From contig NZ_CP034766.1 of NCBI RefSeq assembly GCF_004006015.1, positions 3,133,001-3,197,000 on the forward strand: DNA of 64,000 nt. The letters are read 5' to 3'. The stretch's first letter is position 1. Each line of letters begins with the position of its first letter. The position numbers were made by a program, and so were the translations under genes. A model generated the notes under the pieces. The model saw only the letters and a list, made by a program, of their open reading frames with translations, made no database searches and was not told the DNA's origin. The stretch comes from Rhodococcus sp. X156 (GTDB taxonomy: Bacteria; Actinomycetota; Actinomycetes; Mycobacteriales; Mycobacteriaceae). This document shows, in pieces, positions 60,052-64,000 of this stretch.

Positions 60052-60102
60052 CTCCTCTGCGCCTGACTCCTCTGCGCCGACCCCACTGCGCCCGACCCCT
60101 TT
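60044..60102. repeat. about 15-bp tandem repeat x4 after the permease stop
   Basis: GTGCCTGACTCCTCT, GCGCCTGACTCCTCT and two diverged copies (60074-60087, 60088-60102). The first copy holds the permease TGA, repeated in the second. Fills the gap up to the cytosine deaminase ribosome site. Confidence 0.9.
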
Positions 60103-60117
60103 GCGAACGGAAGCACC

Positions 60118-60582
60118 ATGACTGACCCGACCCTGACCGACGAGGCCCTGCTCGCCCACGCCCTGGCGGCGGCCCGCACGAGCCTGGCCGAGGGTGGCAT
60201 CCCGATCGGCGCCGCTCTCGCCCACGCCGGCGAGATCCTCGGGGTCGGCCACAACCGGCGGGTGCAGGACAACAGCGCCATCCGGCACGGCGAGACCGAC
60301 TGCCTGGAGAACATCGGGCGGCTGCCGGCATCGGTCTACGCCGGCTCCACCATGGTCACCACGCTGTCCCCGTGCGACATGTGCACCGGCGCGATCCTGC
60401 TCTACGGCATCCCGCGGGTGGTCATCGGGGAGAACAGCAACTTCACCGGGGGCGAGGACCTGCTGCGCTCGCGCGGGGTGCAGGTGGTGGTGCTCGACGA
60501 CGCCGAGTGCACCGAGATGATGGCGGCCTTCATCGCCGACCAGCCGCAGCTGTGGCACGAAGACATCGGCGAGCAGGGCTGA
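60118..60582 (+). CDS. cytosine deaminase-like nucleoside/nucleobase deaminase (FCY1 type)
   Basis: 154-residue zinc hydrolase of the CDA fold. Zinc and proton-shuttle residues: His57 and Glu59 in IRHGETDCLENIGRL, Cys86 and Cys89 in TLSPCDMCTGAILLYGIPR. The order and spacing, the VVIGENSNFTGGEDLL loop and the C-terminus FIADQPQLWHEDIGE match yeast cytosine deaminase Fcy1 (158 residues) rather than the bacterial CodA amidohydrolase. It would convert cytosine to uracil and NH3. Last gene of the importer operon. Confidence 0.88.
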   Translation: MTDPTLTDEALLAHALAAARTSLAEGGIPIGAALAHAGEILGVGHNRRVQDNSAIRHGETDCLENIGRLPASVYAGSTMVTTLSPCDMCTGAILLYGIPRVVIGENSNFTGGEDLLRSRGVQVVVLDDAECTEMMAAFIADQPQLWHEDIGEQG

Positions 60583-60583
60583 C

Positions 60584-60616
60584 GGCCGGCCCGGTCCGGC
60601 GGGGTCCGGGCCGGCC
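60584..60616. terminator. bidirectional terminator after the deaminase gene
   Basis: Perfect 11-bp stem GGCCGGCCCGG (60584-60594) with CCGGGCCGGCC (60606-60616), 11-base loop, between the convergent deaminase and NmrA-like genes. Confidence 0.78.
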
Positions 60617-60625
60617 GGGCACGAG

Positions 60626-61483
60626 CTAGCCGCGGGCCAGAGCGGTGCTGGTTGGGCTGGCCGCGAGAGCCTCGCCGAACGTCGTGGGTGCCCGCCCCAG
60701 CAGCCCGGACAGCACCCGCGGGTTGCCCACCAGGCCGTGCCGGTCGTAGTAGTCGAACATCGCCAGCAGGTCCTGGCGGGTCCTGGCGTCGAGCTCGGGC
60801 ACGGTGGCCGACCAGTCCTCGGCGGACTGCGCACCGGCCTGCACGTCCCGGCCGAGCACGGCGCTCAGGCACGCGGCCATCGCCACGGTGTCCAGCACGG
60901 CCGGACCGCACAGCTCGTAGCTGGCGTGGGTGTGGCCCGCCTCGGTGAGCACCACTGCGGCGGCCTCGGCCACGTCGGCCAGGTCCACCGGGGTGAACGG
61001 CGCCGTGGTGCGGTAGGGCACGGTGAGCACCCCGGTGCGGCGCACCAGCTCCACCGCCACGTTCTGCGCGTAGCTGGCCGGCTGCAGGATCGTCCAGTCC
61101 AGCCCGCTGCCGCGCAGCACCCGCTCGCTGTCGGCCTTGCGCAGGTGGTGCGGCATGTCCGGCAGGTAGGGGGCGAGCACGCTGTGCAGCACGAACCGGC
61201 GGGCGCCGCACTGCTGCGCCGCCGTCACCGCGATGCGGGTCAGCCCCACCTCGTCCGGGTGCATGTTGGGGGCGACGTGGTACATCGCGTGGTGGCCGTC
61301 CAGCGCCGCCCGCACGCGCGCCGGGTCGCCGAGGTCCACCACCACCGCTCGAGCTGCCCCGGCGGCCAGCGCTGCCGGTCGTTGCTCCGCCCGCCGCACC
61401 AGCGCGGTGACGGCGAGCCCGCGGGCCGTGCAGGCTCGGGTCACCGCCAGGCCGGTCTTGCCGGCCGCCCCGCTCACCACCAC
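60626..61483 (-). CDS. NmrA/NAD(P)-binding Rossmann family protein
   Basis: 285-residue atypical short-chain dehydrogenase-like protein. Cofactor motif VVSGAAGKTGLAV at the very N-terminus, VVVDLGDPARVRAALDGHHAMYHV, and the NmrA signature RKADSERVLRGSGLDWTILQPASYAQNV with TPVDLADVAEAAAVVL. No catalytic YxxxK, so regulatory or quinone-reductase-like. GTG start 61483 is the first available. Third gene, 26 bases after the CoxG-like stop. Role in the Mo-enzyme operon unknown. Confidence 0.85.
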   Translation of the reverse strand: MVVSGAAGKTGLAVTRACTARGLAVTALVRRAEQRPAALAAGAARAVVVDLGDPARVRAALDGHHAMYHVAPNMHPDEVGLTRIAVTAAQQCGARRFVLHSVLAPYLPDMPHHLRKADSERVLRGSGLDWTILQPASYAQNVAVELVRRTGVLTVPYRTTAPFTPVDLADVAEAAAVVLTEAGHTHASYELCGPAVLDTVAMAACLSAVLGRDVQAGAQSAEDWSATVPELDARTRQDLLAMFDYYDRHGLVGNPRVLSGLLGRAPTTFGEALAASPTSTALARG

Positions 61484-61509
61484 GGTGGACGGGGCGGCTG
61501 CCGAGCGGG

Positions 61510-62181
61510 TCAGCGCCGTCGGCCGAGCAGACCGCCGACCAGCACTCCCACCAGGGTGAGCACCGCGCCGAGGACCGCGCCGGGCAGCAGGCCGTCACCG
61601 GCCAGCCCGGGCAGGCCACCGGCCGTGCTGGGGCTGCTGGGTGCGGTGAACACCCCGGGCTGGGTCACCGGGGCACCGGCATCCGTGGTCGCGGCGGCAC
61701 CCGCCGGCGCGGCCACCGGGGCAGCGACCGGAGCGGCACTCTTGCCGGTGATCACGTCGTCCACGGCCTTGAAGAACTCACCGGCCATCTTCTTGGTGAC
61801 GCCGATGAGCATGCGCTGGCCCACGCCCGCCACCGCACCGCCGATGACGGCGTCGGCGTCGTAGGTCAGCTGAGTGGTGCCGTCGCCGCCGTCGGCCAGC
61901 TTCACCCGCACCTCGGCGCTGACCGTGCCGGGACCGCCGGCCCCGGACGCCTTCATCAGGAACGAGCTCGGCTCCTCCTGCTCGCACAGCGTCACCTCGC
62001 CGGTGTAGGTGCCCTTGATCGAGGCGACCCCAGCGGTGACCACCATCGCGTACTCGTCCTTGCCGGTGGCCTCCAGGCGCTCACAGCCGGGAATGGTGCG
62101 CACCAGGACGGCCGGGTCGTTCAGCGCGTCCCAGACCTTGTCGACCGGGGCGTGCAGCTGGGCTTTTCCACTGACCTTCAT
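61510..62181 (-). CDS. CoxG-like SRPBCC protein with membrane anchor
   Basis: 223-residue protein. Residues about 1-150 are an SRPBCC domain (VSGKAQLHAPVDKVWDALNDPAVLVRTIPGCERLE..SAEVRVKLADG..VGQRMLIGVTKKMAGEFFKAVDD) as in carbon monoxide dehydrogenase subunit G. A Pro/Ala-rich linker leads to one C-terminal membrane helix followed by RRR. CoxG proteins tether molybdenum hydroxylases to the membrane, recently linked to quinone delivery. ATGA overlap with the large-subunit gene supports that role here. Confidence 0.9.
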   Translation of the reverse strand: MKVSGKAQLHAPVDKVWDALNDPAVLVRTIPGCERLEATGKDEYAMVVTAGVASIKGTYTGEVTLCEQEEPSSFLMKASGAGGPGTVSAEVRVKLADGGDGTTQLTYDADAVIGGAVAGVGQRMLIGVTKKMAGEFFKAVDDVITGKSAAPVAAPVAAPAGAAATTDAGAPVTQPGVFTAPSSPSTAGGLPGLAGDGLLPGAVLGAVLTLVGVLVGGLLGRRR

Positions 62182-64000
62182 CGTGTGCTCTCCTCTGAGT
62201 GGGTGCGGCGAAGCTCGAAGAGCTCGCTCGGCGAGATGGGCATCGCGGTGATCGGGAAGCCCTCGGCGTCCTCGATGGCCGAGGCGATCGCGGCAGAGGT
62301 GGGGATGACCCCAGCCTCTCCGGCGCCCTTGATGCCCAGCGGGTTCAGCGGTGACGGAGTCACCAGGTGGTCGATCTCGATCTTCTTGGGGACCTCGGTG
62401 ACGTAGGGCATCAGGAAGTCCATGAAGGACGCGTTCTGCAGCTGGCCGGAGTCGTCGTAGGCCATCCGCTCAAACAGCGCCCCGCCCACTCCCTGGGCCA
62501 CCCCGCCGTGGATCTGGCCCTCGACGATCCGGGGGTTGATCAGGTTGCCGCAGTCGTGCACCACGCAGTACCGCAGGATGGTGATCTCGGCGGTGTCCGG
62601 GTCGGTCTCCACCACCACCGCGTGGATTCCGGCGGCGAAGGTGGACTGCATCGGCGAGAAGAACGACCGGCCCTCCAGGCCCGGCTCCTCCCCGTCGGCC
62701 ACCGGCGGCTTGCTGGTGTCGCCGACTGCGAACTGGGTGGCCAGCGCCGAGGACTCGTCGAAGGCGTAGCGCAACGGGTTGGACAGCACGGCGATGGTGG
62801 CGAGCGAGACACCGGTGCCCGGAGCTCCGACCACCCGAACCGTCCCGTCCACGATCTCCAGGTCCGACGCGTCCACCTCCAGCGCCTCGGCGGCGAGCGT
62901 GAGCGCCTTGTCCCGCACCACCCGGGTGGCCAGCGCGATGGCCGAGCCGCTCATCACCGCTGCGCGGGAGGCGAAGGTGCCGACCGCATAGCCCATGCGG
63001 CGGGTGTCGCCGGTGACCACCTCGACGTCGGAGACCGCCACGCCCAGCTCGTCGGCGACGATCTGGGCGAACGCCGTCTGGTGCCCCTGGCCCTGGGAGG
63101 TCAGCCCGGTGGCCACCTTCACCTTGCCGGAGGGCTCGATGACCACGTGCCCGCCCTCGTACGGCCCCGCACCGGTGCCCTCCACGTAGCACCCGATGCC
63201 GATCCCCACGGTGCGTCCCTCGGCGCGGGCGGCGTCACGGTAGGCGGTGAAGTCGTCCCAGCCCACCAGCTCCTTGGCCTTGGCCAGCAGGGTGGGGTAG
63301 TCGCCCGAGTCGTAGATCAGCGGCCGACCGTCCTGGAAGGTCATCTGGTGGTCGTAGGGCATCTCCTCCGGCTGGATGAAGTTGCGCTCGCGCACCACGG
63401 TGCGGTCCAGGCCGAGCTCGGCGGCGATGGCGTCCATCGTGCGCTCCATGACGAACACCCCCTGCGGCCGGCCTGCGCCGCGGTAGGGGATCACGATGAG
63501 GGTGTTGGTGTAGAGGGAGTCGAACGACACCCGGTACGCGCCGGGCTTGTACGGGCCGAGCAGCTGGGTGGAGGTGTTGTGCGGGACGATCACGCCGTAG
63601 GGGATGTACGCGCCGTGGTCGTGCCAGAACCGGACGTCCAGCCCGAGAATGCGACCGTCGTCGTCGAAGCCGACCCGCACGTGGTGCAGCTGCGCCCGCT
63701 CGTGGGCGCTGGCCACGAAGTGCTCGCGCCGGTCCTCGGTGAACTTCACCGGCTGCCCCAGCACCTTGGCCGCCCACGGCACCAGCACCTCCTCCGGCCA
63801 CGGGTGCATGATCTTGACGCCGAAGCCGCCACCGGTGTCCGGGGTGATCACGTCCACGTCGGCCAGCGCGAGGCGGAGCTTGGCGGCCACCGCCGCACGC
63901 ACCCCGGTGGAGGTCTGCGTGGAGGTCCACATCCGCAGGCGCCCGGCCTGGGTGTCCCAGCGGGCGAGCACGCCGCGGCCCTCCATCGGGGTGGCGGCGG
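62178..64000 (-). CDS. xanthine dehydrogenase family Mo-binding subunit, 3' part
   Basis: 606 C-terminal residues of a molybdenum hydroxylase large subunit; the start lies beyond the window. Marks: TPMEGRGVLARWD, DTGGGFGVKI, VPYRGAGRPQGVFVMERTMD, ATGLTSQGQGHQTAFAQIVADELGV, VHDCGNLINPRIVEGQIHGGVAQGVGGALFE and the catalytic Glu in IKGAGEAGVIPTSAAIASAI. The AYRCSFR loop of CO dehydrogenase is absent, so it is an N-heterocycle or aldehyde hydroxylase. In this neighbourhood uracil (to barbiturate) is the best candidate substrate; the Fe-S and FAD subunits would be upstream. Confidence 0.92.
   Translation of the reverse strand, partial: AATPMEGRGVLARWDTQAGRLRMWTSTQTSTGVRAAVAAKLRLALADVDVITPDTGGGFGVKIMHPWPEEVLVPWAAKVLGQPVKFTEDRREHFVASAHERAQLHHVRVGFDDDGRILGLDVRFWHDHGAYIPYGVIVPHNTSTQLLGPYKPGAYRVSFDSLYTNTLIVIPYRGAGRPQGVFVMERTMDAIAAELGLDRTVVRERNFIQPEEMPYDHQMTFQDGRPLIYDSGDYPTLLAKAKELVGWDDFTAYRDAARAEGRTVGIGIGCYVEGTGAGPYEGGHVVIEPSGKVKVATGLTSQGQGHQTAFAQIVADELGVAVSDVEVVTGDTRRMGYAVGTFASRAAVMSGSAIALATRVVRDKALTLAAEALEVDASDLEIVDGTVRVVGAPGTGVSLATIAVLSNPLRYAFDESSALATQFAVGDTSKPPVADGEEPGLEGRSFFSPMQSTFAAGIHAVVVETDPDTAEITILRYCVVHDCGNLINPRIVEGQIHGGVAQGVGGALFERMAYDDSGQLQNASFMDFLMPYVTEVPKKIEIDHLVTPSPLNPLGIKGAGEAGVIPTSAAIASAIEDAEGFPITAMPISPSELFELRRTHSEESTR

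Noticed and set aside
46104-64000. Rut or reductive (Pyd) pyrimidine pathway
   Set aside because: No RutA-type flavin oxygenase, dihydropyrimidine dehydrogenase, dihydropyrimidinase or beta-ureidopropionase sequence is seen.
1-64000. CRISPR array, insertion sequence or prophage
   Set aside because: No regularly spaced repeats of 24-40 bases, no transposase, integrase or phage structural genes; the tandem repeats found lack spacers.

Overview
The window is very GC-rich actinobacterial DNA (GC/GTG starts, Shine-Dalgarno or leaderless -10/start arrangements, many 4-base ATGA/GTGA gene overlaps). The presence of mshA (mycothiol), a SenX3-type kinase, an HBHA-like adhesin and the order senX3-gpm-ybjN-mshA-SDR-ldt-murB-DUF2505 ... 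DUF2516-hbhA-XRE matches the Mycobacterium tuberculosis block Rv0474-Rv0490, so a mycolata or close relative (Mycobacteriales/Pseudonocardiales level) is the best guess; species cannot be told from this.

Bases 1-15.4 kb are this conserved core: signalling, glycolysis, mycothiol, peptidoglycan (L,D-transpeptidase, MurB), formyl-THF deformylase, a FUSC-type membrane protein, HBHA and its upstream regulator. 15.4-35.4 kb is a mosaic of small units: a DrrAB-type ABC exporter, glutathione peroxidase, DUF445 membrane protein, an aminotransferase, an AurF-type diiron oxygenase with divergent TetR/DUF4873, a Baeyer-Villiger-type monooxygenase/SDR/enoyl-CoA hydratase operon with its own TetR, a lipoprotein serine hydrolase, a VIT/CCC1 transporter, an ECF transporter with an unusual S-A-A fusion, a universal stress protein and a serine esterase. 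35.4-46 kb holds a Glu-Asp-Phe tRNA operon, a disulfide oxidoreductase, a sirtuin, Hsp20, a PcaCD fusion interrupted by a frameshift, an NlpC/P60 endopeptidase, tRNA-Lys, and a group of DJ-1/PfpI-like genes with an alcohol dehydrogenase.

46.1-64 kb is the most interesting part: two divergent arms that look like one nitrogen-heterocycle (probably pyrimidine) catabolic system. The minus-strand arm hyuA-hyuB-caiB-accD3-like-carbamate kinase-barbiturase family is tightly coupled; the plus-strand arm encodes a BMP/NupABC nucleobase or nucleoside importer and a fungal FCY1-type cytosine deaminase; a further minus-strand operon encodes the Mo-binding subunit of a xanthine-dehydrogenase-family hydroxylase, a CoxG-like protein and an NmrA-like protein. 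My reading is import of cytosine or its nucleoside, deamination to uracil, Mo-dependent oxidation to barbiturate, ring opening by the barbiturase-like enzyme, and funnelling of the C3 product to a CoA thioester while the carbamoyl part feeds carbamate kinase. A shared palindrome GGCAAC-N-ATTGCC sits 38-39 bases before both hyuA and the carbamate kinase gene, suggesting one regulon. The individual families are clear; the pathway assignment is inference.

A second recurring pattern is short tandem duplications at gene 3' ends that copy the stop codon (SDR, purU, nupC-like permease, NlpC/P60, and near the sirtuin stop).
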